Source: Kribbella kalugense (GTDB lineage Bacteria; Actinomycetota; Actinomycetes; Propionibacteriales; Kribbellaceae). From it: DNA of 64,000 bases. The notes under the pieces were generated by a model. The model did not search any database, was not told the DNA's origin, and was given only the letters and a program-made list of their open reading frames with translations. Shown here piece by piece: positions 1-8,621 of this stretch. The position numbers were made by a program, and so were the translations under genes. Numbering within the stretch: the stretch's first letter is position 1; each line of letters opens with the position of its first letter. The stretch is from positions 434,001 through 498,000 of the forward strand of contig NZ_SODF01000002.1 in the NCBI RefSeq assembly GCF_004365875.1. The letters run 5' to 3'.

Positions 1-735
1 GTTCAGCACGTCTTCGCTGATGCCCCAGTACTGCCGGACGGTCAGCTGCTGGTCCGGGTGATTGCCAAGCTCCGGGTACGCCGTGATGGCGGCCTGCATG
101 TGACCGGGCAGATCGATCTCCGGGACGACCGTGATCCCGCGGTCGGCGGCGTACCGGACGATCTCGCGCAGGTCGTCCTTGGTGTAGAACCCGCCGTGCC
201 GCTTGCCGTCGTACTCGAAGTCCTTCTGGCCGCGCGACATCTTGCCGACCATGGTCTCGTCCCGCCACGCACCGACCTCGGTGAGCTTCGGGTACGCCTC
301 GATCTCGACCCGCCAGCCCTGGTCGTCGGTGAGGTGGAAGTGCAGCACGTTCAGCCGGTGCAGCGCGAGTACGTCGATGATCTTGAGGACGAACTCCTTC
401 GGCATGAAGTGCCGGGCGACGTCGAGCATCATCCCGCGCCAGGCGAACCGCGGCTCGTCGTCGATCCGGACCAGCGGCACCGCGACCTTGCCGGTTTCGT
501 CGGTCCGCTCGGCGGCCTCGACCAGCTGCGCGTACGTCGTCTCGGCGTGCCGGAGCGCGTCCTCGGAACCGGCTGTCAACCGGGCGCCGTCGGTGCTGAC
601 GTCGATGCGGTACTCGTTCGCGCCGAGGTTCTCGACCACGTCCCGGACGGCCTCGCCGACCGGGTCGGCGGCGATCCACTGCCCTTCGGTGACGGTGAGT
701 TCGCGCGGGGCAGGGACGATCGCGATGTCGGACAT
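1..735 (-). CDS. Beta-N-acetylhexosaminidase, GH20 (3' end outside window)
   Basis: This is the N-terminal 245 codons of a GH20 beta-N-acetylhexosaminidase, which removes terminal GlcNAc/GalNAc from chitin or glycan ends. The visible part holds the GH20 N-terminal domain and the start of the TIM barrel, with the family blocks HFHLTDDQGWR, YPKLTEVGAWR and VPEIDLPGHMQAA. The catalytic Asp-Glu pair (HxGGDE) lies beyond the window edge and cannot be checked. The ATG start follows a CTGGAG ribosome-binding site 5 nt upstream and gives MSDIAIVPAPREL. No signal peptide is visible, which suggests cytoplasmic processing of imported oligosaccharides. It is divergent from the MFS exporter. Confidence 0.9.
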   Translation of the reverse strand, partial: MSDIAIVPAPRELTVTEGQWIAADPVGEAVRDVVENLGANEYRIDVSTDGARLTAGSEDALRHAETTYAQLVEAAERTDETGKVAVPLVRIDDEPRFAWRGMMLDVARHFMPKEFVLKIIDVLALHRLNVLHFHLTDDQGWRVEIEAYPKLTEVGAWRDETMVGKMSRGQKDFEYDGKRHGGFYTKDDLREIVRYAADRGITVVPEIDLPGHMQAAITAYPELGNHPDQQLTVRQYWGISEDVLN

Positions 736-868
736 CCGGACTCCAGGGGAGCGTGGGTCGATTTATGTCAGGACGATCCTATATCCGCCCGGAACTGCGC
801 AGAACCCATCCTGCCGAGCATTAACAATCGCCCTGCCTTCGCCGTCAGGTTCATGAGAGGGTTTGCGC

Positions 869-2068
869 GTGACAAGCGAGCGGCAGCGGACGACGCTGCG
901 GGTTCTGGTGGCGAGCAACGCGCTCGGCGGCGTCGCGACGGCCAGTGGGTTCGCGGTCGCCGGCCTGCTCGCGGAGAAGGTCTCCGGCTCCACCTCGCTG
1001 GCCGGACTGGTCGCCACGTCGACCACGCTGGGCGCCGCGATCCTCGCCGTACCGCTGGCCAAGCTGGCGCGGTCCCACGGCCGCAGGGTGTCACTGTCGA
1101 CCGGGTACCTCATCGCCTTCGTGGGCGCCGGGCTGACGATCTTCGCCGCACAGATCGGGTCCCTGGCCTTGCTGCTGGCTGCCGGCTGTCTGTTCGGCAG
1201 CGGCTCCGCGTCCAACCTGCAATCCAGGTACGCCGCTACGGACGCCGCCGAGCCCAGCCGGATCGCCCGTTCGCTCGGGCTGGTCGTCTGGGCCACCACG
1301 ATCGGCGTGATCGTCGGACCGAACCTGACCGGTGTCGGCGGCTCGATCGGCGCGTCACTCGGCGTCCTGGCGCTGGCCGGTCCCTATCTCTTCTCGGTCG
1401 TCGCATTCGGCCTCAGCGCGGCCACCGTCTGGGTCGGCATGCGTAGTCAGGTGCGGCCGACGAAGGTGCAGCGCCAGCCGTTGGCCGAGACCTTCCGGCA
1501 GGTGATGGCCATCCCGCACGCCCGGCTGGGGTTGCTGGCCATTGCTACAGCACATGCGGTGATGGTCGGCGTGATGTCGATGACCTCAGTACACCTACGG
1601 CACCACGGCGCGTCCCTGACCATCGTCGGCTTCGTCATCAGCGGACATGTGGCCGGCATGTACGCGCTGTCGCCACTGACCGGCTTGCTGGCCGACCGGC
1701 TCGGCCGCATCCCGACAATCGGCATCGGCCTCGGCATCCTCGCGGTCGCGATGGCGCTGGCCGCTGTCGCACCGGACGACGCCCACGTCCTCACCGGACT
1801 CGCCCTGTTCACGCTGGGCCTCGGTTGGTCCGCCTGTCTGGTCGCCGGCTCCACTCTGCTGTCCCGGTCCGTTCCGGACGAGATCCGCACCTCAGCTCAG
1901 GGTCTGTCCGACCTCACCATGGGCGTCCTGGCTTCCCTTTCGGGCACAGCCGCCGGCCCGGTCCTCGCCTACCTCGGCTTCCACTGGTTAGCCATCTTCT
2001 GCGGCCTCCTGCTGATCCCGGTCGCCCTGCTCGCGGCACTAACCACGCAGCAGATGCAGCGTGCGTGA
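869..2068 (+). CDS. MFS transporter, 12-TM efflux type
   Basis: This 399-residue protein is a major facilitator superfamily permease with about 12 hydrophobic segments. It has a motif-A-like loop (LAKLARSHGRR) after TM2 and a second-half copy LLADRLGRIP, which fits a drug or metabolite exporter. I chose the GTG at 869 because GAGAGG ends 8 nt upstream; a TTG 6 nt earlier is too close to that site. Its last 30 bases overlap the convergent GNAT gene. The substrate cannot be told from sequence. Confidence 0.82.
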   Translation: MTSERQRTTLRVLVASNALGGVATASGFAVAGLLAEKVSGSTSLAGLVATSTTLGAAILAVPLAKLARSHGRRVSLSTGYLIAFVGAGLTIFAAQIGSLALLLAAGCLFGSGSASNLQSRYAATDAAEPSRIARSLGLVVWATTIGVIVGPNLTGVGGSIGASLGVLALAGPYLFSVVAFGLSAATVWVGMRSQVRPTKVQRQPLAETFRQVMAIPHARLGLLAIATAHAVMVGVMSMTSVHLRHHGASLTIVGFVISGHVAGMYALSPLTGLLADRLGRIPTIGIGLGILAVAMALAAVAPDDAHVLTGLALFTLGLGWSACLVAGSTLLSRSVPDEIRTSAQGLSDLTMGVLASLSGTAAGPVLAYLGFHWLAIFCGLLLIPVALLAALTTQQMQRA

Positions 2069-2908
2069 GCCTGGCCGAAAACCGATGCTCTGGTAGAGCG
2101 CCCGCGCCTGCGGGTACCCGTCATCGCCTCGCGGACAGACGACGGCCCTGGTCCCACCTGCCTCCCGCAACGCGTGCAGTGCGGCCAGGTTGACCGCCGC
2201 TCCAAGTCCCCGCCGCCGGTACGCCGGGGCGCACCCGACGGGCTCGACCAGCCCGACCTGGTGCTGCTCGTCCAGCCAGATCAGCGCCGAGGCGACGAAC
2301 TCTCCGGCCTCGTTCTCAACCACCCAGTCCAGCTCGGGCCGATAGGGCCAGGTCGACATCACCTCGGCCAGGTCTTCGTCGGTCACGTTCGACGGCCCCA
2401 AGTCGGACCAGGCGGCGCGGTGCGCAGCGCCCCGCTTCGCGACCTCGTCCGGGCGCGCGTGCCGCAGCGTCAGCCCTTCGGGCACGACGGGTTCCGGCAG
2501 TGCGTCCACCGAAATCCAGTGGTGGGTGTAGTACGGCGCATCGTCGTCACGCCGGAAACCGGCCGACTCCAGTGCAGCCAGCAGGTGCTTCTCGGTCTCC
2601 AGTACGCCGGCAGCCAGGTTCGGCCCGTCCGCGGTCGCCTGGAACCACTCGACGACGCCGGCGGCGAGGTCCGGCCGCTCCGGGTCGACGGTCATCAGCA
2701 GATGGCTCGGCTGGTGGAGCCACCCCCACGCCACGACGTCGCCGCCGTCCCGCCAGACCGCCGTACGCCACCTGTCCTCCGACCGGCGGGCGTTCACGCT
2801 GCGCTCCCAGGCGACGTCCCCGAGGTGCAACCGGGACGCTGGGCTCCAGGTCCGCTGGACGAGCTCCTGCATGTCACTGAGGCCATCACGGCCGGCGTAC
2901 TCGGTCAT
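2039..2908 (-). CDS. GNAT family N-acetyltransferase
   Basis: This 289-residue protein resembles GCN5-related N-acetyltransferases, which move an acetyl group from acetyl-CoA to an amine. The C-terminal half carries the acetyl-CoA pyrophosphate-binding motif A, CAPAYRRRGLGAAV, followed by a beta-strand and the YQSIGFRPGSR tail typical of motif B. The N-terminal 140 residues (WSPASRLHLGDVAW..WGWLHQP) look like a second, degenerate GNAT fold, as in tandem-GNAT proteins. The ATG is used; a GTG two codons upstream is possible. It is convergent with, and overlaps by 30 nt, the MFS gene. Substrate unknown. Confidence 0.82.
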   Translation of the reverse strand: MTEYAGRDGLSDMQELVQRTWSPASRLHLGDVAWERSVNARRSEDRWRTAVWRDGGDVVAWGWLHQPSHLLMTVDPERPDLAAGVVEWFQATADGPNLAAGVLETEKHLLAALESAGFRRDDDAPYYTHHWISVDALPEPVVPEGLTLRHARPDEVAKRGAAHRAAWSDLGPSNVTDEDLAEVMSTWPYRPELDWVVENEAGEFVASALIWLDEQHQVGLVEPVGCAPAYRRRGLGAAVNLAALHALREAGGTRAVVCPRGDDGYPQARALYQSIGFRPGSRTLHLLRG

Positions 2909-2956
2909 CTGCACGGAGGGCAGCCTCGCAGGCCCGGCAGGTCACCTCAACTGCAT

Positions 2957-2962
2957 TAGGCT
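2957..2962 (+). promoter_or_regulatory. Candidate -10 (TAGGCT) for leaderless methyltransferase transcript
   Basis: TAGGCT ends 8 nt before the GTG start and no ribosome-binding site lies between, the geometry of a leaderless actinobacterial promoter. No convincing -35 was seen. Confidence 0.4.
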
Positions 2963-2970
2963 CGAGCGTC

Positions 2971-3666
2971 GTGAGCATTGCGGAGGGTGGGATTCCTAGT
3001 CCCAACATCTGGCAGCACCCGAAAGTGTACGAGATCGAGAACCGGGCGGTGGATCCGGACGGGGTGATCGAGCCGGCGATCCGGGCGATCCGGGACTGGG
3101 CCGGGGCGACGGTGCTCGACATCGGGTGCGGGACCGGGTTCCACCTGCCGAAGTTCGCTGCGACGGCTGGGCAGGTGATCGGAGTCGAGCCGCACGGTGC
3201 GTTGGCGGAGGCTGCTCGGCGGCGTACGCGCGCGTTGCCGAATGTCGACGTACGGCAAGGTACGGCGCAACGGCTGCCGGTGGCGGACTCGTCGGTCGAC
3301 GTGATGCATGCGCGGTGGGCGTACTTCTTCGGACCGGGCTGCGAACCCGGGCTGGCCGAGCTGGACCGGGTGATGCGGCACGGCGGGACCGCGTTCGTGA
3401 TCGACAACGACGGCGGCCGGTCGACGTTCGGCCGCTGGTTCAGTACGTCGTACCCGATGATCAAGCCCGAGGTGGTCGAGCGGTTCTGGACCGACCGCGG
3501 CTGGCGCCGGACGCCGCTGGACATGGGCTGGCGGTTCGAGAACCGGGCGGACTTCGAGGCGGTGGTGAAGATCGAGTTCACGCCGAAGGACGCCCAGCGG
3601 ATCATCGCCTCGCACCAAGGGTCCGAGGTGGACTACGCGATCAACATGTGGAGTAGGAGCTTCTAG
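2971..3666 (+). CDS. Class I SAM-dependent methyltransferase
   Basis: This 231-residue protein has a Rossmann-type SAM-binding core. Motif I is VLDIGCGTGFHLPKF, followed by an acidic residue at the end of strand 2 (IGVEPH), then the motif-II-like region LPVADSSVDVMHARWAYFFGPG and a post-motif FVIDND. This is the Methyltransf_11 type, like many small-molecule methyltransferases. The GTG start gives MSIAEGGIPSPNIW and is preceded by a -10-like hexamer, not a ribosome-binding site. It stands alone on the plus strand, divergent from the GNAT gene. The acceptor substrate is unknown. Confidence 0.85.
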   Translation: MSIAEGGIPSPNIWQHPKVYEIENRAVDPDGVIEPAIRAIRDWAGATVLDIGCGTGFHLPKFAATAGQVIGVEPHGALAEAARRRTRALPNVDVRQGTAQRLPVADSSVDVMHARWAYFFGPGCEPGLAELDRVMRHGGTAFVIDNDGGRSTFGRWFSTSYPMIKPEVVERFWTDRGWRRTPLDMGWRFENRADFEAVVKIEFTPKDAQRIIASHQGSEVDYAINMWSRSF

Positions 3667-3754
3667 CGACACTCCGTGGTCTACAGAGTGACCTCCGTGC
3701 TCATAGGGTTGACGAACCACTCGACGGGCTTTTCTGGGGAGGCACCAGCCACGG

Positions 3755-4306
3755 ATGGACGGACTGCTGCTCGAACGCGTGCCGGGGTTGCCGGAGCGGC
3801 TCCGGGTCGACGTAGGTGAGCAGCGTGCGGTCGTCGTACCGCAGGCCGCCGACCGTCGCCGGCTGGCCGACATCGTGACCGGACTGGACGACCCACCCCG
3901 CGGAGCGCTCGTACTGGCCGGCGGATCGGTCCGACTGGTACCGGCCGAAGGCGGACTGCTCCCCCATCTGACCGTGCTTGGCAACGTGATCCACGGCCAC
4001 CGGACCATGCACTCGGTCACCAAACAAGCGGCCCGCGAGGAGAGCCTGGTCAAGGTCATCAGCTGTGGGCTCGAGGACGTCCAGGACCGCTATCCGCACG
4101 AGATCACCCCCGGGCGTCGTCGGCTGGCCGGAGTGGCCCGAGCACTCGGCGCGTACCCGCGGGCGATCGTGCTGGAGGATGCGGTCGGTCTGCCCACCTG
4201 GGGATCGCTCCTGTCGATCCGGCCCAACCCCGACCTCGCTTCGGCCGCTCTCCTGCTCATCACGACCAATGCGTCGCGTACTACCGGCTTTGTCGATGTT
4301 GAGTAG
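3755..4306 (+). CDS. Catalytically dead ABC-transporter ATPase homologue (pseudo-ATPase)
   Basis: This 183-residue protein aligns along its whole length with ABC importer ATPases, but every ATP-handling motif is changed. The GE start of the Walker A strand is at residues 21-22, and the P-loop position (28-36) reads VPQAADRRR instead of GPSGSGKST. The Q-loop Gln is missing at about 63. The downstream LLPHLTVLGNV (68-78) is still almost canonical. The signature LSGGQ is ITPGR (117-121) inside YPHEI..RRRLAGVARALGAYPR. Walker B LLLDEP is IVLEDA (138-143), and the H-loop His is Asn172. It has a GGGGAGG ribosome-binding site and an open frame, so it is unlikely to be a fresh pseudogene. It is the first gene of an overlapping four-gene unit and overlaps the binding-protein gene by 11 nt. 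I infer a structural or regulatory subunit. Confidence 0.72.
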   Translation: MDGLLLERVPGLPERLRVDVGEQRAVVVPQAADRRRLADIVTGLDDPPRGALVLAGGSVRLVPAEGGLLPHLTVLGNVIHGHRTMHSVTKQAAREESLVKVISCGLEDVQDRYPHEITPGRRRLAGVARALGAYPRAIVLEDAVGLPTWGSLLSIRPNPDLASAALLLITTNASRTTGFVDVE

Positions 4307-5546
4307 TCGTAGAGCGTTCCTGGCGACCACGGGCACGCTCCTGCTCGCTGGATGCTCAAGTGACGTGCTGGGACTGCGGCGTGCGGTGCGGGTGGCCGTC
4401 AGCTGGAGCGGGCAGGAGCTGCGCGCGTTCCACAAGGTCCTGGACGGTCTGGGCACGCTGGACTATCCGGTCGAGGTCGTACCGCTCGGCGACGACATCT
4501 CGACCGCTTTCGCTACCCGCTCCACTCGCCGGCCGGACGTCGTCATGCTGCCGCAACCAGGTCTGGTCCCACGTCACCTCGACGACCTGGAGCCCATCCC
4601 CGACGACCTGGCTCCACTCGGCCGGGCCCGTCTGTGGAAAGACCTCCTGGTCCACGACGGGACGACGTACGGCGTGCCTTTCAAGACTGCTCACAAGTCC
4701 GCGGTCTGGTACCGGCCGTCGCTGTTCCAGCAGGTCGGCGTACAACCGCCTCGGCTGTGGTCGGACTGGCTAACGCTGAACCGGACGCTGACGCAGGCCG
4801 GTGTCACACCGTTGTCGCTGGCAGCAGGTGACGGCTGGGTGCTGACCGACTTCCTGGAGAACATCCTGCTCGGTATCGCGCCCAGTGTGTACGAAGGTCT
4901 TGCTACAGCGACCGATCCGCGTCCGTCTCAGCAACCGCAGTTCGCTGCTGCCCTGCGGTTGCTGGGGACGATGTGGTCGGCACCTGACGTGTTGGCGGGT
5001 GGCGTGAAGGAGTCACTCGTTCAGCAGTTCCCGGATGCGCTGATCGAGGTGTTCGGTCATCGCCGGGCTGCCATGGTGCTGGCGTCCGACTTTGCCGAGC
5101 CGGTGGTCCGTTCGTTCGCTGCGGATCCCAATGACATCGGGCTGTTCACGTTCCCACCGATGGGGCCGGGAGCCGCGGCACCGGTCGTTGTCGGTGGTGA
5201 CGTGATGGTGCTGCAGGAGCCGACCACGGACGACGCGCGAGACCTGGTACGCCGGTTGTCCGCGCCGACCGCTGCCGATCCATGGATCAAGGAGGGCGGG
5301 TTCCTGGTCGACGGACGGGTCACCGGGTACTCCCCCGAGCTCACCCGACTCGCGGAGCAGCTGACCAAACCGGGAGAACAACTGCACTTCGACCTGTCCG
5401 ACCGGCTCGGCCGGCTCGGTGACATCAACGGGCTGTGGCGAGTGCTCACCGACTTCCTGATCGAGGTGGGTGGTCGCGGGGCTGCCGTCGTACCAGGGGC
5501 TGTGGACGACGCTGTGGCCGAGATGCGCAAGGTGGAGGAGGGCTGA
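4296..5546 (+). CDS. ABC transporter sugar-binding lipoprotein (CUT1-like)
   Basis: This 416-residue extracellular solute-binding protein has a lipoprotein signal: MLSSRRAF, a hydrophobic stretch, then the lipobox LLAGC. It is about the normal length for CUT1 (SBP family 1) proteins. It shows family features such as PDVVMLPQPGLV near residue 80, GTTYGVPFKTAHKSAVWYRPSLF in the hinge region and GGDVMVLQEP in the second lobe. The ATG overlaps the end of the pseudo-ATPase gene by 11 nt; longer upstream extensions in frame would lose the signal peptide. The stop TGA overlaps the permease ATG by one base. The ligand is probably a carbohydrate (inference). Confidence 0.85.
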   Translation: MLSSRRAFLATTGTLLLAGCSSDVLGLRRAVRVAVSWSGQELRAFHKVLDGLGTLDYPVEVVPLGDDISTAFATRSTRRPDVVMLPQPGLVPRHLDDLEPIPDDLAPLGRARLWKDLLVHDGTTYGVPFKTAHKSAVWYRPSLFQQVGVQPPRLWSDWLTLNRTLTQAGVTPLSLAAGDGWVLTDFLENILLGIAPSVYEGLATATDPRPSQQPQFAAALRLLGTMWSAPDVLAGGVKESLVQQFPDALIEVFGHRRAAMVLASDFAEPVVRSFAADPNDIGLFTFPPMGPGAAAPVVVGGDVMVLQEPTTDDARDLVRRLSAPTAADPWIKEGGFLVDGRVTGYSPELTRLAEQLTKPGEQLHFDLSDRLGRLGDINGLWRVLTDFLIEVGGRGAAVVPGAVDDAVAEMRKVEEG

Positions 5547-7318
5547 TGGGGTTGCAGACCAACGGCCTGTCCCTCGAGGTCGTCGGCCGGGAGATCACCG
5601 GGCGCCCGGTGCCTGGCAAACCACGCCGGCCGGCCGGTCCGTACCTACTAGGGTTGCCGGCGTTGCTGCTGAGCTGCCTGCTGCTGGTGCCGATCGGGGT
5701 GACGGTGGTGGCGGCGTTCCGGACGCCGGGCGGGTTCGGGTTCGGCAACTTCGCGGTGATGGGCGACCCGGGCGCATTGCGTGCTGTGGGCAACAGTTTG
5801 TTGTGGGTGCTGGTCGCGTTCGGGATCGTCGTGGTCGGGTTTCTCCTTGCCCTGTTGAGTTATCGGCTGCCTGCGGTGACGACTTACCTGCAACCCGCGC
5901 TCGTGATCCCGTTCGCGGTGTCGGTGCTCGTGTCCGGTGCGACGTTCCGGCTGCTCTTCGACCCGACGCCGGAGCGTGGGACGGTTACGGCGGTCTGGAC
6001 GCGGTTGTTCGGGACGAGTCCGGTGTGGCTCGGACCTGGTCTGTTCTGGCTGGTCCTGGTGTCCGCGTTCGGCTGGACGTGGCTCGGGTACGTCGTGTCG
6101 CTCTTCCGGGCCGGTCTGGATGCGATACCGGACGACGTGACCAGGACCATCACTGCCGAGGGTGTGCGGGGCTGGAGACGGCTGCGGGCGTTGGAGATCC
6201 CGTTGCTGCGACCGATCACCGGAGTGGTCACGCTGACAGTGGTGATCGCGGCAGTGCGGGTGTTCGACCTGGTGCTGATCGTCGTACCAGGGTCGATGCA
6301 GCGGTCCGCCGACGTACTAGGGCTGAACTGGTGGCGGGCGACGACCACTGGTGACGACACCGGGCGTACGGCGGCTCTTGGCGTCGTACTGTTCGCGATC
6401 GTCGCGGCGGTCGGGCTGATCGGTGTCCGTGGGTTGCGCCGGCGTCGGTGGGCGATGCCGGTGACCGTCGTACGGCCGGATCCGACGCTGGAGCGGCCTA
6501 AGCCGGGCAGAGTGGTACGGCGGTATGGCTGGCTGACCGGGTTAGCGGTGGCGCTGGTGTGGATCTTCCCTGCCGTGGTGCTTGTGGCTACTGCGTTCCA
6601 CTCACCGGACGTCGCCGGTGTGCGCGGTTGGTGGTCGGTGTCGGGACTCGGGTTCTCGTCGTTCGCTGCTGCCGCCAACGTCGGGTTGTTCCGCGCCTTG
6701 CTGTCCACGCTGATCATTGCGGCCGCAGCCACGGCAGTACTACTGGTCATCGCCGTACCAACGGCCTATCTGGTCGCCTGGGGTGGCCTGCCGACGCGGC
6801 TCGGTCGGGTTGTGATGGCTGTGTTCGTGGTGCTGGCTGTGACACCGGTGCAGATGTACGCCGCTCCGCTGCGGGATGCGATCGACGCGGCAGGACTGGC
6901 CGGGTCGCGGATCGCACTGGCGTTGGTGCATGCGGCTGCTGGTCTTCCGTTTGCTGTGCTGTTGCTGCGGTCCGCGTTCGCGTCCGCCCCACCTGCGTTG
7001 GTGTCCGAGGCGCTGCAGGGTCCGGTGCGGCAGAGCGCCGTACTAGCGACTGTGCAGCGGACGTACCGTCCTGCGCTGATCGCTGTTGCGGTGCTGGAGT
7101 TCGCACTGGTGTGGAACGACTTCATCGTCGGGTTCCTGATCAGTGGTCCGGGTACAACGCCGCTGTCGCTGGTGTTGTGGGGTGAGGCGCGACAGTTCTC
7201 CGCGTCCAGCGGACCGGTCGCCGCTGCGGCCGTGGTCGCGTCGGTCGTGCCGGCGGTTCTGATGCTGTCGTTCTGGCGGACTGTGGTGCGCGGACTCACG
7301 ACGGGGAGTCGCCCATGA
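5546..7318 (+). CDS. Fused ABC transporter permease (two inner-membrane domains in one chain)
   Basis: This 590-residue protein is a head-to-tail fusion of two binding-protein-dependent permease domains that are usually separate proteins (MalF-like then MalG-like), with about 12 membrane segments. The first coupling (EAA) loop is near-canonical: AEGVRGWRRLRALEIPLLRP. The second, SEALQGPVRQSAVLATVQRTYRP, lacks the central Gly and the LP, although the following VWNDFI is conserved. The domains are joined by a short charged linker around residues 300-330. The ATG shares its A with the TGA of the binding-protein gene and has GGAGGAGGG just upstream. Its end overlaps the TPR gene by the four bases ATGA. 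Confidence 0.82.
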   Translation: MGLQTNGLSLEVVGREITGRPVPGKPRRPAGPYLLGLPALLLSCLLLVPIGVTVVAAFRTPGGFGFGNFAVMGDPGALRAVGNSLLWVLVAFGIVVVGFLLALLSYRLPAVTTYLQPALVIPFAVSVLVSGATFRLLFDPTPERGTVTAVWTRLFGTSPVWLGPGLFWLVLVSAFGWTWLGYVVSLFRAGLDAIPDDVTRTITAEGVRGWRRLRALEIPLLRPITGVVTLTVVIAAVRVFDLVLIVVPGSMQRSADVLGLNWWRATTTGDDTGRTAALGVVLFAIVAAVGLIGVRGLRRRRWAMPVTVVRPDPTLERPKPGRVVRRYGWLTGLAVALVWIFPAVVLVATAFHSPDVAGVRGWWSVSGLGFSSFAAAANVGLFRALLSTLIIAAAATAVLLVIAVPTAYLVAWGGLPTRLGRVVMAVFVVLAVTPVQMYAAPLRDAIDAAGLAGSRIALALVHAAAGLPFAVLLLRSAFASAPPALVSEALQGPVRQSAVLATVQRTYRPALIAVAVLEFALVWNDFIVGFLISGPGTTPLSLVLWGEARQFSASSGPVAAAAVVASVVPAVLMLSFWRTVVRGLTTGSRP

Positions 7319-8586
7319 GCGAAGAAGAGGCGAAACCGCCGGAGAAACCGCCGGAGCCGGCCGGGACGCGGGGTTTCCGCTTCTTCATCGGCACGGTGGC
7401 TTTTGGACTGCTCACTGGCCTTGCATCGGAGTTGCTGAACCAGAGCCTCGACAGCGGCGGGTTGGTGCAGTGGATCGGTCTCGGCATCACGGCGCTGCTC
7501 GGCGTGGTCACGCTGATCGAGTACGGCCCGACGCTCTGGCGTTCACGGCAGCAGGGCGGCGACAGCGCTCCTGAACTGCGGGCGACCGCTGAGGAGGCCG
7601 AGCAGTGGATGATCGCGCTCGGCTCCCACGCCGGCGGGATGGCAGCCGCCGAGTGGTACGCCCTCAACGAGGAGTGGCTCCGTGAGCGGCTGATGACCGA
7701 GAAGCCGCACGTCGACACCATCGATGACTTCGCCCGCATCTGCGACTCTCTCGAGGCCTGGTACGTACGACGTGCCAATCCGGACGCGCTGCTTCAACTG
7801 AGTGACCTACTGAGTGCTGCTGCGGAGGTCTGCGGACGCCGTGACCTTGCCGAGCTGGCTGCGGCTCGCGCGGCAACGGCGTACCGGATGCTGGGTGACC
7901 TGGACACGGCGAGCACGCGGCTCGGCATCTCGGACAACATCGCTACCCACAGCCGTACCGCGTCCGCGATGACGATGCGGCGACAGGTCGAACGAGCCCT
8001 GCTGCACCTGGCCCGCGCAGAACGCGCACCGGCCGGCAACGACCGCGACGAGGCCGTCCTGAACGCACGCGACCGACTGGACGACGCCAGGCTCAAACGA
8101 CCCGGTCCGGACCTTGCGGCGGAGATTGCGATCTCGATCAACCTCGCTGTCGTGCACCTGTACCAACTGGACGCAGAGGCCGCGCTGGACCAGCTGCGAC
8201 CGGCCGTTGCCCGAGCAGCATCAGCAGGCGACCTCAGCGGCCAGGCACACGCACTCGAACTCATGGGCATGGCCGCGTGGATGCAACGCAACCCGCACGA
8301 AGCCACCAGCCGATGGGAGCAGGCCGCCCACCTGTACGCCGAGATCGACGAACGCGAAGGCCACGGCCGCTGCCTCCAGCACCTCGGCTCCGCCGCCGTC
8401 AACGAGGGCCGTCTGGACTCTGCCCTCGAACTCCTCGAACAGAGCGCGCTGCTGCGTACGTCGGAGAGCGAGATCCTCACCAAGTACCTCGAGGCGGCCC
8501 GCCAAACCACCGACCCCCCGATCGTCGCCGACGACCCACCACGCCGTACCGCGGCCCACTGGCTGAAACGCCTCTTCCGTCGCTGA
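7315..8586 (+). CDS. Membrane-anchored TPR-repeat protein of the ABC unit
   Basis: This 423-residue protein has a Pro/Glu-rich N-terminus, two membrane segments (about residues 20-40 and 48-65), then an all-helical cytoplasmic region. The last 250 residues show tetratricopeptide-type spacing, for example AHALELMGMAAWMQRNPHEA and GRCLQHLGSAAVNEGRLDSALELLEQ, with the Gly/Ala and A-x-x-x-Y/L pattern. TPR domains bind proteins, so a scaffold or sensor role at the membrane is likely. It starts inside the permease stop codon (ATGA overlap), so its translation is probably coupled to the transporter's. I do not recognise a named family. Confidence 0.75.
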   Translation: MSEEEAKPPEKPPEPAGTRGFRFFIGTVAFGLLTGLASELLNQSLDSGGLVQWIGLGITALLGVVTLIEYGPTLWRSRQQGGDSAPELRATAEEAEQWMIALGSHAGGMAAAEWYALNEEWLRERLMTEKPHVDTIDDFARICDSLEAWYVRRANPDALLQLSDLLSAAAEVCGRRDLAELAAARAATAYRMLGDLDTASTRLGISDNIATHSRTASAMTMRRQVERALLHLARAERAPAGNDRDEAVLNARDRLDDARLKRPGPDLAAEIAISINLAVVHLYQLDAEAALDQLRPAVARAASAGDLSGQAHALELMGMAAWMQRNPHEATSRWEQAAHLYAEIDEREGHGRCLQHLGSAAVNEGRLDSALELLEQSALLRTSESEILTKYLEAARQTTDPPIVADDPPRRTAAHWLKRLFRR

Positions 8587-8609
8587 ACGGATTTGTCGGA
8601 CGCGCCGTC

Positions 8610-8615
8610 TAGGTT
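8610..8615 (+). promoter_or_regulatory. Candidate -10 (TAGGTT) for leaderless radA
   Basis: TAGGTT lies 6 nt before the ATG in a 35-nt gap with no ribosome-binding site. This suggests radA is transcribed separately from the ABC/TPR unit, as a leaderless message. Confidence 0.45.
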
Positions 8616-8621
8616 GATTCC

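Noticed and set aside
3701..4456. 251-codon minus-strand frame over the pseudo-ATPase gene
   Set aside because: I considered it as the real gene because the plus-strand product is degenerate. The plus strand shows an ABC fold pattern and coupled overlaps, while the minus strand shows neither.
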